Shown here in pieces: positions 7,664 through 15,861 of a stretch of 55,497 bases of DNA (within the stretch, counting starts at the first letter, position 1; every line of letters begins with the position of its first letter). The position numbers and the translations under genes are program-made. The notes beneath the pieces are model-generated. The model did not search any database. It was not told the origin of the DNA and saw only the letters and a list, made by a program, of their open reading frames with translations. The DNA is from Flavobacteriales bacterium (GTDB lineage: Bacteria; Bacteroidota; Bacteroidia; Flavobacteriales_D; Crocinitomicaceae): positions 1 through 55,497 of the forward strand of contig CANITF010000017.1 of the NCBI GenBank assembly GCA_947470515.1, given 5' to 3'.

Positions 7664-9031
7664 ATGTATTTTAGAAAAAGGTTTTTTCAATTCTTATCAA
7701 TTTTTGTTCTATTAGTTTTTGCTTGGCTTTTGCTGTTTTTTAATCAAGCTATTTTAGCTGAAAAATCAAACAATAATACACTCCACGTGCCTGATAACGC
7801 AAGTTTTGCTATAAGAATAGATGGCCGAGAATTAGCTGAAAAAACACTCTTCTCAATTTTTCTAGAATCAAAAGATGAAGTTGTTATTTCTTTATTACAA
7901 AGTTCTATTTCAAAAAACATGAATACTGAAGGGCAATTCAAGAATTATGGAATTGATTATTTGTCTGACATCGTTATTTTTGAAATTCCATACAAAAGAT
8001 CAACTATACAAGGAATTCTTGTTAATGTGAATAACAAGCAACTTTTTAATAAAAATTTAAATGGTTCAAAAAGTGTATTCGCTTGTCACGATGATGTCGG
8101 TGTCATTTTTAATTATTCCAACTTCAAAGATCAAGTTCCAAGTTCAGAATTAAAAAAAATTGCAGTTAACATTGTAAAAACAACTTCTAAAAATACTCCA
8201 GAAAATTTCATCGCTCATCATGGGCCTGGGAAATTTGTTGAAACGTATTCTAAAATTAGCAACTTTGGAGAATCTACCTATTTTGGAAAATCCACGGTTT
8301 TGTTTGAATTACAAGAAAAAAGTTTATTGCTATCTGGCAAACTTGATATCAATTCAAAAAATACAACTGCAATTAACCCATTAACAAAAATTATTGAACC
8401 GAAAGGAATTCATTTTTCAAGTACAATTATCCCGACCGTTCTTGTTGATTCACTTAATGGATGGTTGAAACAATTTTCGCTCACAATTCCTTCAATTAAT
8501 ACCATTTCATTGAACCACATTGAAACAAAGATAATTAATCATTCTTCCGGTTTTGTTGTAATTCCACAAATTGAATTATTGATTCAGTTTAACAAAGATT
8601 TCTCAATTCAAGAACTTCTTTCTTCCCCAGAATTAATTACGTATTTAGCTTATTCACTTCAAAAAAATCATATCTCTTTTCAAGAGGAAAAAATATTTTT
8701 CAAACAAATTAATTCAAAATCAATTTACATTGGAATAACTGAAAACCCCACTTTCAAAACAGTTAATTCAAATGAAGTAGTTAAGATTGAAGGTAATTTA
8801 AAAGCCCTTACGACCATCAAAGGAGGAGGAATGATGACTGCATTTCTGGAAATGCTACCAATTTATAGTGCAAGTAAGAATTTAGTAAAGCACACCGAAT
8901 CATTAAATTTAAGTTTTGTAAAGACGAATAAAAATAATATTGATTTAAAAGGTGAATTAAAATTCACAAAAGATCATTATCCAATGAATGAGCTAATCAA
9001 GTTTTTACTAGTCGGTCAAATATTCAATTAA
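7664..9031 (+). CDS. Hypothetical membrane-anchored protein
   Basis: Protein of 455 aa that I do not recognise by name. It has one N-terminal hydrophobic segment (FFQFLSIFVLLVFAWLLLFF, residues about 8-28) and then a long soluble domain predicted to face the periplasm. The domain begins VPDNASFAIRIDGRELAEKTLFSIF, resembling DUF3352/DUF4836-like Bacteroidota proteins in which VPxxAxxVxxIDxxxL opens a large alpha/beta domain; this likeness is by eye only. No Cys lipobox and no catalytic motif is obvious. Its 3' end overlaps the convergent metal-receptor gene by 24 bp. Confidence 0.7.
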   Translation: MYFRKRFFQFLSIFVLLVFAWLLLFFNQAILAEKSNNNTLHVPDNASFAIRIDGRELAEKTLFSIFLESKDEVVISLLQSSISKNMNTEGQFKNYGIDYLSDIVIFEIPYKRSTIQGILVNVNNKQLFNKNLNGSKSVFACHDDVGVIFNYSNFKDQVPSSELKKIAVNIVKTTSKNTPENFIAHHGPGKFVETYSKISNFGESTYFGKSTVLFELQEKSLLLSGKLDINSKNTTAINPLTKIIEPKGIHFSSTIIPTVLVDSLNGWLKQFSLTIPSINTISLNHIETKIINHSSGFVVIPQIELLIQFNKDFSIQELLSSPELITYLAYSLQKNHISFQEEKIFFKQINSKSIYIGITENPTFKTVNSNEVVKIEGNLKALTTIKGGGMMTAFLEMLPIYSASKNLVKHTESLNLSFVKTNKNNIDLKGELKFTKDHYPMNELIKFLLVGQIFN

Positions 9032-9790
9032 TTCAATAAAATAATTAGGCGCATATTTCAATCGTGAACCATACCAAGAAAACATTTCGCCGTCAACAAT
9101 TACAACTTTTGAATGAGGAAATTGTATTTGAATTTCAATAACATCTTCTTTTTTAAACGGATAGGGCTCTGAACTCAAGAAAATATAATCTGGATAACTT
9201 TCACTATTATTTTTCAATTCGGGATAACGCGCTTCTCGACAAAAGTTTTCGAATCCTAATTCGCTTATTATTGAATTAATAAATGTATTTGTTCCAGCTA
9301 CAAAATAAGGGTTTTTCCAAATCAAATAAAGTACACTTATATTAGAATTAGATGCTTGTATTTTTGAGAATTCTCGCTTAATTTCTGTAACAATTTGATC
9401 CGAAACACTGCTAGAGTTTGTCAAATCGCCAAGTTGATTTATCATTTCATACGATTCCTCCAAGGTTGAAATATCACTCATCCAAACGGTTGCAATCTTT
9501 TGTAACAATTCAATATCTTCTTTCGTGTTTTCTTCTTTGTTTCCGATAATTAGGTCTGGATTCAAGGAACGAATCACATCAATATTGAGTTGCTTGGTTC
9601 CTCCTACTCGTGTTTTATTTTTAAACCAACTTTCCGGATGAATACAAAATTTTGTTATTCCAACAACTTTGTCTCCCAATCCCAAATCATACAACAATTC
9701 TGTTTGAGAAGGCACTAAAGAAACAATCCGACATGGAAATTCTTCCAGTCGGATTGTATTATTCATTTGATCGGTGAACTGTTTTGCCAT
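9008..9790 (-). CDS. Helical-backbone metal receptor (BtuF-like) without signal peptide
   Basis: Protein of 260 aa. The periplasmic-binding fold is recognised from CRIVSLVPSQTELLYDLGLG, VVGITKFCIHP, KTRVGGTKQLNIDVIRSLNPDLIIGN and the C-terminal WYGSRLKYAPNYFIELI. These are class III (cobalamin or siderophore) binding-protein traits. No signal peptide or lipobox precedes them: the protein opens MAKQFTDQMNNTIRLEEFPC, so it is predicted cytoplasmic. Its ATG overlaps the TAA of the upstream CBS-domain cysteine synthase by 1 nt (TAATG), indicating translational coupling. Ligand is unknown; the link to a sulfur and heme-type enzyme suggests a cofactor or metal role (inference). Confidence 0.85.
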   Translation of the reverse strand: MAKQFTDQMNNTIRLEEFPCRIVSLVPSQTELLYDLGLGDKVVGITKFCIHPESWFKNKTRVGGTKQLNIDVIRSLNPDLIIGNKEENTKEDIELLQKIATVWMSDISTLEESYEMINQLGDLTNSSSVSDQIVTEIKREFSKIQASNSNISVLYLIWKNPYFVAGTNTFINSIISELGFENFCREARYPELKNNSESYPDYIFLSSEPYPFKKEDVIEIQIQFPHSKVVIVDGEMFSWYGSRLKYAPNYFIELIEYLTD

Positions 9791-11151
9791 TAAGACATTG
9801 CAGAAATTATATCGTAGCGGGTTACAATATGATATCCGCCTTCTGGCATTTCAACCAAGACCGCTGGTGTATTTTTGTTGATCAATTTACACAATTCATC
9901 CAAATGTGTTGCGGCCTTAACAATTGGAAAAGCAGCATTCATAATCGTAGATATTGGCGCATTTCTCAATTCAGGATTTTCAACTAACAATTGATAGACA
10001 TTACTGTCGTCTATCGATCCCACAAATTTTCCATCTTTCATAACTGGAATTTGAGAAATTGAAAATTTACGCATTGCAGCAATTGCATGAGAAACCAATT
10101 CTTCAGCATACAATGTTACTAAAGGTGTATTTCTATGTTGCGCTACTAGTTCGCCTGCAGTTTTAAATTCTTCATCTAAAAACCCTCTTTCACGCATCCA
10201 ATCATCGTTGTACATTTTTCCGACATAGCGACTTCCATGATCATGGAATAATACGACAACAACATCATCTTCTGTTAATTGATCCTTTAATTGAAGTAAT
10301 CCTTTAATTGCGGAACCAGCAGAATTACCGACGAAAATTCCTTCTTCACGAGCAATTTTACGCGTGTAAACAGCAGCATCTTTATCGGTTACTTTTTCAA
10401 ATAAATCAATCACATCAAAATCTACATTTTCAGGAAGAATATCTTCACCAATTCCTTCTGTGATATATGGATAAATCTCATTTTCATCAAAAATACCTGT
10501 TTCTTTATATTTTTTAAATACAGATCCATACGTATCAATTCCCCAAATTTTAATATTTGGATTTTTCTCTTTCAAATACTTTCCAACTCCAGATATAGTT
10601 CCTCCTGTTCCTACACCAACAACAAAGTGTGTAATCTTACCATCTGTTTGTTCCCAAATTTCTGGTCCCGTTGATTCATAATGAGCAGTTCTGTTGGATA
10701 AATTATCATATTGATTCGCATACCATGAATTCGGCGTTTCTTCTGCCAATCTTCTTGAAACTGAATAATATGAGCGTGGATCTGTTGGCTCTACCGCTGT
10801 TGGACAAACAACTACCTCTGCCCCTACGGCTCTTAAAATATCCATTTTTTCCTTGGATTGTTTGTCGTTTAATACGCAAACTAATTTATATCCTTTAATT
10901 ATACATCCCAATGCCAAGCCCATTCCTGTATTTCCAGAAGTTCCTTCAATGATTGTTCCACCCGGTTTTAAAAAACCAGCTTTTTCAGCATCTTCAATCA
11001 TTTTTATAGCCATTCGATCTTTTACAGAATTTCCTGGGTTGGTTGTTTCTACCTTTGCTAAAACAGTCGCTTTAACGTCCTTCGTAAGTACATTTAACTT
11101 GACAAGAGGAGTATTTCCAATTGTTTCAAGAATATTATTGTAAAATTTCAT
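9790..11151 (-). CDS. Cystathionine beta-synthase / cysteine synthase with C-terminal CBS domain pair
   Basis: Protein of 453 aa. Fold-type II PLP enzyme domain (about 1-320) with the PLP lysine in PGNSVKDRMA, the substrate loop EGTSGNTGMGLA and the phosphate loop VGVGTGGTISG. CBS domain tandem follows (about 335-453: SHAIAAMRKFSISQIPVMKD and MEGGYHIVTRYDIISA-type ends). It makes cystathionine from serine and homocysteine or cysteine from O-acetylserine; which one cannot be told here. CBS domains usually bind adenosyl ligands and regulate activity. A 7-bp inverted repeat at 11193-11213 lies about 42 bp upstream and may be an operator. Confidence 0.93.
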   Translation of the reverse strand: MKFYNNILETIGNTPLVKLNVLTKDVKATVLAKVETTNPGNSVKDRMAIKMIEDAEKAGFLKPGGTIIEGTSGNTGMGLALGCIIKGYKLVCVLNDKQSKEKMDILRAVGAEVVVCPTAVEPTDPRSYYSVSRRLAEETPNSWYANQYDNLSNRTAHYESTGPEIWEQTDGKITHFVVGVGTGGTISGVGKYLKEKNPNIKIWGIDTYGSVFKKYKETGIFDENEIYPYITEGIGEDILPENVDFDVIDLFEKVTDKDAAVYTRKIAREEGIFVGNSAGSAIKGLLQLKDQLTEDDVVVVLFHDHGSRYVGKMYNDDWMRERGFLDEEFKTAGELVAQHRNTPLVTLYAEELVSHAIAAMRKFSISQIPVMKDGKFVGSIDDSNVYQLLVENPELRNAPISTIMNAAFPIVKAATHLDELCKLINKNTPAVLVEMPEGGYHIVTRYDIISAMS

Positions 11152-11167
11152 TGTGTTTTATTTTGTG

Positions 11168-11175
11168 TAAAGATA
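11168..11175 (-). promoter_or_regulatory. Near-consensus -7 box of the CBS-domain gene
   Basis: Reads TATCTTTA on the minus strand (7 of 8 consensus positions), 16 nt before ATG 11151. The inverted repeat 11193-11213 falls where the -33 region would be. Confidence 0.35.
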
Positions 11176-11192
11176 TATAACCAAAATTCTAA

Positions 11193-11213
11193 TTCCGAAT
11201 TAAGTTTTCGGAA
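11193..11213. promoter_or_regulatory. Operator-like perfect inverted repeat TTCCGAA-N7-TTCGGAA
   Basis: Left arm 11193-11199, spacer TTAAGTT, right arm 11207-11213, all seven bases matching. It overlaps the expected -33 region of the cysteine synthase promoter, fitting a repressor or activator site. Not followed by a T-tract, so it is not a terminator. Confidence 0.45.
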
Positions 11214-11269
11214 ATAATATTTAATTTAAGTACGATTACTGTTAAAGGATTTTGCCTTAAAACTTATTA

Positions 11270-11398
11270 ATGAAACCATTCGTATCACTACTTTCAATTG
11301 TATCGTTTATCTTTTTGATTAATTCTTGAGCGGAATTAAGTAATGCTGCATATGATGTTAGTAGCAATAAATTGTTCAGATATTATCGATTGAGGTAA
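11270..11398 (+). pseudogene. Possible broken small lipoprotein: signal peptide with TGA at the lipobox position
   Basis: From ATG 11270 the frame reads MKPFVSLLSIVSFIFLINS, a good lipoprotein signal peptide, then TGA (11327-11329) exactly where the lipobox Cys codon TGC/TGT would stand, then 22 more open codons (AELSNAAYDVSSNKLFRYY...) to TAA 11396. One base change would restore a 42-aa lipoprotein. It could instead be chance; no promoter match is seen. This is the only gene-like content of the 11152-11438 gap apart from the CBS promoter region. Confidence 0.3.
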
Positions 11399-11438
11399 CA
11401 AGGTAAGTTGAAAGGGCAAAAGGGGGAATAAGTTGAAC

Positions 11439-12194
11439 TTATTTCTTCTTGAAAAATTTTACCGACACAATCGGTAGAACAAAAATCATCAAGGTAAGAA
11501 CCGAAATGAATAAATCGAACTCTTCAGATTCGATCCATTTGTAATTCGGGTTAAAATGCACCAACATGGAAAAACACAATTTTAGTCCCAAAATACCAAT
11601 CACAATAAATGCTGACTTTTCAAGAAACGCATATTTTTCCATTAGCACCACAAATGATTTTGCCACATAACGCATTGCTAGAATTCCAATAAAAACACCA
11701 ATACAAATAAGAAAGTAATTTTTTGACATGGAAACGACAGCAAAAATATTGTCAATTGAAAACACAATATCCATGAATTCTACAGCTAACACAGTTGACC
11801 AAAAAACACCAATTAATCCAACAGTAGAACGATAGATAATACTTTTTTTCGTGTCCGAAACTGTTTCTTTCGCTTCTGATGCTGAACTTTTACTAAAGAA
11901 ACTAAATGCCATCCAAATTAAATACAAGCCACCAAGAGGTTTTAACCACCAGATTTCTAAAATTGATTCTACTAAAACAAGTGCAATTCCTCGAAAAACA
12001 TAAGCTCCTACAATTCCATATCGCAAGGCTTTTGATTGTTGTTCTTTGGGTAAATCCTTCACCATTGTTGCTAAAACAGCAGCATTGTCGAAGGATAAAA
12101 TTACTTCCAATAAAAGGATACTTAAAATTAAAAAAATAGCATTCAACGGCTTTGTCGCGAGCATTGTGACTAAATCGTTCCATTGTTCTATCAT
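11439..12194 (-). CDS. TerC family integral membrane protein
   Basis: Protein of 251 aa with about seven hydrophobic segments. The TerC hallmarks are the two acidic membrane motifs LEVILSFDNAAVLA (helix 1) and VEFMDIVFSIDNIFAV (central helix), which hold Asp/Asn pairs thought to bind a metal. TerC proteins act in metal (Mn) homeostasis, tellurite resistance or membrane-protein metalation. Substrate is not readable here. Monocistronic. An exact TATCTTTG -7 box lies 24 nt upstream (12219-12226, minus strand). Divergent from uvrB. Confidence 0.93.
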   Translation of the reverse strand: MIEQWNDLVTMLATKPLNAIFLILSILLLEVILSFDNAAVLATMVKDLPKEQQSKALRYGIVGAYVFRGIALVLVESILEIWWLKPLGGLYLIWMAFSFFSKSSASEAKETVSDTKKSIIYRSTVGLIGVFWSTVLAVEFMDIVFSIDNIFAVVSMSKNYFLICIGVFIGILAMRYVAKSFVVLMEKYAFLEKSAFIVIGILGLKLCFSMLVHFNPNYKWIESEEFDLFISVLTLMIFVLPIVSVKFFKKK

Positions 12195-12218
12195 CCTATT
12201 TAACTATTTTTTGGTTTA

Positions 12219-12226
12219 CAAAGATA
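12219..12226 (-). promoter_or_regulatory. -7 box TATCTTTG of terC
   Basis: Exact TAnnTTTG on the minus strand, 24 nt before ATG 12194. No clear -33 TTTG. Confidence 0.45.
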
Positions 12227-12269
12227 GTTTTTCTGAACTTTAAAAAGACTATTTATTCTATAAATTCAG

Positions 12270-12277
12270 TAGTTTTG
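12270..12277 (+). promoter_or_regulatory. -7 box TAGTTTTG of uvrB
   Basis: Exact TAnnTTTG, 16 nt before ATG 12294. No -33 match at the usual spacing. No LexA-like dyad seen. Confidence 0.45.
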
Positions 12278-12293
12278 TTAGAAACACAAACCC

Positions 12294-14324
12294 ATGGATT
12301 TTCAGCTTGTTTCAGACTTTCAGCCTACCGGTGATCAGCCCGAAGCAATTCGACAATTAGTTGAAGGATTAAATGCCGAACAACCATATCAAACGCTACT
12401 TGGTGTGACCGGAAGTGGAAAGACATTTACTATTGCGAACGTCATCCAACAGGTAAACCGACCAACGTTAATTTTATCACATAATAAAACATTAGCGGCT
12501 CAATTGTATGGTGAATTCAAGCAATTTTTCCCAGAAAATTCAGTTGAATATTTTGTGTCCTATTATGATTATTATCAGCCTGAAGCATACATGCCTGTTA
12601 CAGGAACATATATTGAAAAGGACCTTCAAATCAATGATGAAATTGAGAAGTTGAGACTTTCAGCATCCTCCGCACTTTTATCTGGCAGAAGAGATGTGAT
12701 TGTGATTGCGTCTGTTTCTTGTATCTATGGAATTGGTAATCCAAATGAATTTGCAAACAGCATAATTAGCTTAAAAGTTGGTGAAAAAGTTTCGAGAAAT
12801 AAGTTTCTTTTCAAATTAGTAGAGAATTTATATTCACGCGCCAATGCAGAATTTAAACGTGGAATGTTCCGTGTGAAAGGAGACACCGTTGATATTCATT
12901 TGGCGTATGCCGATTATGCGATTAGAATTGAATTTTGGGGTGATGATATTGAAGCAATTTCGTCCATTGATCCAATTTCGAATGCTAGGATAGAAACCTT
13001 CAACGATATTAATATTTACCCCGCAAACATCTTCGTTTCAAGTCCTGAGACAACACGTAAAGCTGTTGATATGATTGGTGAAGACATGGTGATTCAAGTT
13101 GAAAACTTCAGGAAAGAAGGTAAAATTGAAGAAGCAAAACGCTTGGAAGAAAGAGTCAATTATGACTTAGAAATGATTCGAGAATTGGGCTATTGTTCGG
13201 GAATTGAAAACTACTCTCGGTATTTTGATCAACGTCAACCGGGCGAGCGTCCTTTCTGTTTATTGGATTATTTCCCTGATGACTTTTTAATGGTCATTGA
13301 TGAAAGTCATGTTACAATACCTCAAATTAGAGCGATGTATGGTGGCGACAGAGCGCGAAAAATAAATCTAGTAGATTATGGTTTTCGCTTGCAAGCTGCA
13401 GTAGATAATCGTCCATTGAAGTTTGATGAATTTGAATCAATGATAGAGCAAATCATTTATGTTTCTGCCACTCCAGCTGATTACGAAATGGAAAAGTCAG
13501 AAGGAATTATTGTTGAACAGGTTATTCGTCCAACAGGACTTTTAGACCCAATTATTGATGTTCGACCAAGTTTGAATCAGATTGACAATTTAATTGAAGA
13601 AATTCACATTCGAATAGATCGAGATGAGCGAACATTGGTTACTACTTTAACGAAGCGAATGGCGGAAGAACTGCAGAAATATTTGGATAAACTTGGGATT
13701 TTATGTCGTTACATTCACAGTGAAGTAGATACTATTGAACGTGTTGAAATCCTGCGACAGTTGCGATTAGGTACTTTTCACGTTTTGATAGGTGTGAACT
13801 TATTGCGAGAAGGACTTGACTTGCCTGAAGTTTCACTTGTTGCAATTTTAGATGCAGATAAAGAAGGTTTTTTGAGAAATGAGCGTTCCCTTGTTCAAAC
13901 AACAGGAAGAGCCGCGCGAAATGTAAACGGAATGGTTATCATGTATGCTGATAAGATGACTAAATCGATGCAGCGAACAATTGATGAAACTGCTCGAAGA
14001 AGAAATTTGCAAATCAAGTATAATGAAGATCACGGGATGGTTCCAACTGCACTGAATAAATCCAAAGAAAAAATAATGGATTCAACTTCGGTTGCAGATG
14101 GAAATCCGAACAAGCGTCAAGTCAATTACGAATATCCAGAAGCACTTCCATTAGCAGCCGATCCAGTTGTAGAATTCATGTCAATAGAACAATTAGAAAA
14201 AGCAGCAACTTTCACTAGAAAAGAAATGGAAAAAGCGGCAAAAGAGTTAGATTTCATTGAAGCAGCAAGATTGAGAGACGAATTGTATGCACTGGAAACT
14301 AGAAGGAAAGAGAAGATGAAGTGA
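12294..14324 (+). CDS. uvrB: Excinuclease ABC subunit B
   Basis: Nucleotide excision repair helicase-like subunit that verifies damage and loads UvrC. 676 aa, normal length. Walker A GVTGSGKTFTIANV (about residue 38), beta-hairpin region YYDYYQPEAYMP (about 90-101), DESHVT box (about 340), helicase motif IYVSATPADYE, motif VI QTTGRAARN and a C-terminal UVR domain (AKELDFIEAARLRDELYALE, about 645-665) for UvrC or UvrA contact. Start MDFQLVSDFQPTGDQPEAI is the standard one. A heptad repeat begins immediately after its TGA stop. Confidence 0.98.
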   Translation: MDFQLVSDFQPTGDQPEAIRQLVEGLNAEQPYQTLLGVTGSGKTFTIANVIQQVNRPTLILSHNKTLAAQLYGEFKQFFPENSVEYFVSYYDYYQPEAYMPVTGTYIEKDLQINDEIEKLRLSASSALLSGRRDVIVIASVSCIYGIGNPNEFANSIISLKVGEKVSRNKFLFKLVENLYSRANAEFKRGMFRVKGDTVDIHLAYADYAIRIEFWGDDIEAISSIDPISNARIETFNDINIYPANIFVSSPETTRKAVDMIGEDMVIQVENFRKEGKIEEAKRLEERVNYDLEMIRELGYCSGIENYSRYFDQRQPGERPFCLLDYFPDDFLMVIDESHVTIPQIRAMYGGDRARKINLVDYGFRLQAAVDNRPLKFDEFESMIEQIIYVSATPADYEMEKSEGIIVEQVIRPTGLLDPIIDVRPSLNQIDNLIEEIHIRIDRDERTLVTTLTKRMAEELQKYLDKLGILCRYIHSEVDTIERVEILRQLRLGTFHVLIGVNLLREGLDLPEVSLVAILDADKEGFLRNERSLVQTTGRAARNVNGMVIMYADKMTKSMQRTIDETARRRNLQIKYNEDHGMVPTALNKSKEKIMDSTSVADGNPNKRQVNYEYPEALPLAADPVVEFMSIEQLEKAATFTRKEMEKAAKELDFIEAARLRDELYALETRRKEKMK

Positions 14325-14345
14325 ACTGAGGATTGAGAATTGAGG
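14325..14345 (+). repeat. Heptad repeat, three units (ACTGAGG, ATTGAGA, ATTGAGG)
   Basis: Period of 7 bp, starting on the first base after the uvrB stop codon. It shares the GAGAATTGAG word with the reverse complement of the element at 30740-30780, so it appears to belong to the same dispersed family. Confidence 0.6.
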
Positions 14346-14414
14346 AGGTGATAGATTATAACTGATAGCGATGTCCTGAGCATTTGCCGAATGGTTTATA
14401 GTTTATTTTCAAGT

Positions 14415-14460
14415 AAAAAAATCGAGCGACAGTTGAGCTAAAGTTCAACCATCGCTCAAT
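14415..14460 (-). terminator. Hairpin terminator after the vWA gene
   Basis: Arms ATCGAGCGACAGTTGAGC (14421-14438) and GTTCAACCATCGCTCAAT (14443-14460) pair around the loop TAAA with only a few mismatches or G-U pairs. On the minus strand the stem is followed by seven T (A run at 14415-14421). It starts 5 nt after the vWA stop. It may also stop uvrB transcripts from the other side. Confidence 0.85.
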
Positions 14461-14465
14461 TTAAA

Positions 14466-15581
14466 TCACATTTGAACAAATTTTCCACCTGTCATTTTGA
14501 ACTTCATCCCATTCAATTTCACCGTTTTTCCCTCCCCTATTTTTGCAACATCGATTAGATCTTGTTCCATCGTATGGATTGATCCTCCGGTTGCGTAGGC
14601 AATATCTAAATACAAGGTATTCATACGATCTGTCACACCGCAAACAATTATTTTAATCGGGATTTTCTGACTTTTAAGAAAACTCAAAAGTGCCATGTCA
14701 CATGGGTCTTCCCAATTATCCGCAATAAGAACAACATTCTGTTTGTTTTCAGGATATTTCTTTATCGCATAACAAATCGCTTCTAGGTCATTTTCAATAT
14801 GCTCACCCTTTTCCATTGCTTCGAAAGCGGTTTCTATTACTTTTTTCGAATTCCCGGATTCTATGCTCCACATCCCAGATTGATCTGATGTTATTAATTG
14901 GTTGGTGCTTTTTTCATCATTGTCATTAAAAAACACAATTTGTTTAAAAGTTTTCAACGTTTGATTGCTCTTTATCCAAAGTAAAATTTGCGCTGTATAA
15001 GGCGACATACTTCCTGTTACATCGCAAACAACTAGCATATCTTTCCAAGTACTATTGCGACTCACAACTTTTAATACAGTAGAATCTTGTGGTGGTTTTT
15101 TTCCTTCAATTATCTCTGTAATACTAGCATTTTCAGATTGATACGTCAGCATTGGTCTGTAATAAACAACAAAGCCATGGAAATAATTTTGAATATTACC
15201 TGTTTGTTCCACTCCCGTTTGTTTCACGAGTTGCCATTTAATAATAGTACTATTAAAAGCTTCAGGTAAATTCATGTGTAATTCTAAAATGCGATTGCGG
15301 TTCAATTCTGAAAAGTCATCCCCAACAGGATAATCCGAATAAACCAAATCAACTCCAACAATTGTTTGATTGCTTAATTTTTGAATGATTTCTGGGTTGT
15401 TAATTTCAAACTCACCGGGGTCCATTTTGATTTTTAAATTTGAAAAACCATTATTATCGGGGACATATTTATCGACAACAATGGTATCCTTGAAACGAAT
15501 ATTGACTTTAATATTTACTTGAGCTGCGACAGACCCTTTTATCAAAAGAATCAATGTCAAAATGGAGAGAGAAGTTTTCAT
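14466..15581 (-). CDS. Secreted von Willebrand factor A domain protein
   Basis: Protein of 371 aa with a signal peptide (MKTSLSILTLILLIKGSVAAQ). An N-terminal region of unknown fold (about 25-185) is followed by a VWA domain (about 190-350). The MIDAS motif is visible as VVCDVTGSMSPYTA (DxTxS form). ENKQNVVLIADN and IKIIVCGVTDR are the later strands. Likely periplasmic or surface-exposed and ligand-binding through a divalent metal. No operon partner: convergent to uvrB, with a terminator right behind it. Confidence 0.85.
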   Translation of the reverse strand: MKTSLSILTLILLIKGSVAAQVNIKVNIRFKDTIVVDKYVPDNNGFSNLKIKMDPGEFEINNPEIIQKLSNQTIVGVDLVYSDYPVGDDFSELNRNRILELHMNLPEAFNSTIIKWQLVKQTGVEQTGNIQNYFHGFVVYYRPMLTYQSENASITEIIEGKKPPQDSTVLKVVSRNSTWKDMLVVCDVTGSMSPYTAQILLWIKSNQTLKTFKQIVFFNDNDEKSTNQLITSDQSGMWSIESGNSKKVIETAFEAMEKGEHIENDLEAICYAIKKYPENKQNVVLIADNWEDPCDMALLSFLKSQKIPIKIIVCGVTDRMNTLYLDIAYATGGSIHTMEQDLIDVAKIGEGKTVKLNGMKFKMTGGKFVQM

Positions 15582-15764
15582 ATTGCTATAATCACTTCTA
15601 AATGAAAAGTAACAAAAAGAATCAAAACGGATTTATTGCTATTAATTATTTGAATTCAATTTGATGTAATCATGTGACTAGTCAAATAATATATCAAATT
15701 TTAAAATAAAGCTGCAGTCAAGCTAAAATTATAAATAGTACAATTTTCAAACACAAATAAATTA

Positions 15765-15834
15765 TACATTTTGTGTAATACATTTTGTGTAATACATTTT
15801 GTTTAATACATTTTGTGTAATACATTTTGTGTAA
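15765..15834 (+). repeat. Five tandem copies of a 14-bp iteron TACATTTTGTGTAA
   Basis: Copies start at 15765, 15779, 15793, 15807 and 15821. Only the third differs (GTTTAA for GTGTAA). Each copy holds the dyad TACA-N5-TGTA. The last copy supplies the TTTG that fits a -33 element for the gene at 15862. The rest of the 15582-15861 gap shows nothing else recognisable. Confidence 0.9.
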
Positions 15835-15857
15835 TTTAAGAAAAAATTGTATATTTG
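15826..15857 (+). promoter_or_regulatory. Promoter of the ATPase gene, TTTG-N20-TATATTTG
   Basis: The -33 TTTG (15826-15829) lies in the last iteron, followed by 20 bp and then the exact -7 box TATATTTG (15850-15857). The box ends 4 nt before ATG 15862, predicting a leaderless mRNA. One of the best promoter matches in the window. Confidence 0.7.
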
Positions 15858-15861
15858 GACT

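Noticed and set aside
15662-15763. Possible small RNA or gene before the iterons
   Set aside because: AT-rich sequence with no stem-loop, no open frame and no promoter box that I could support.
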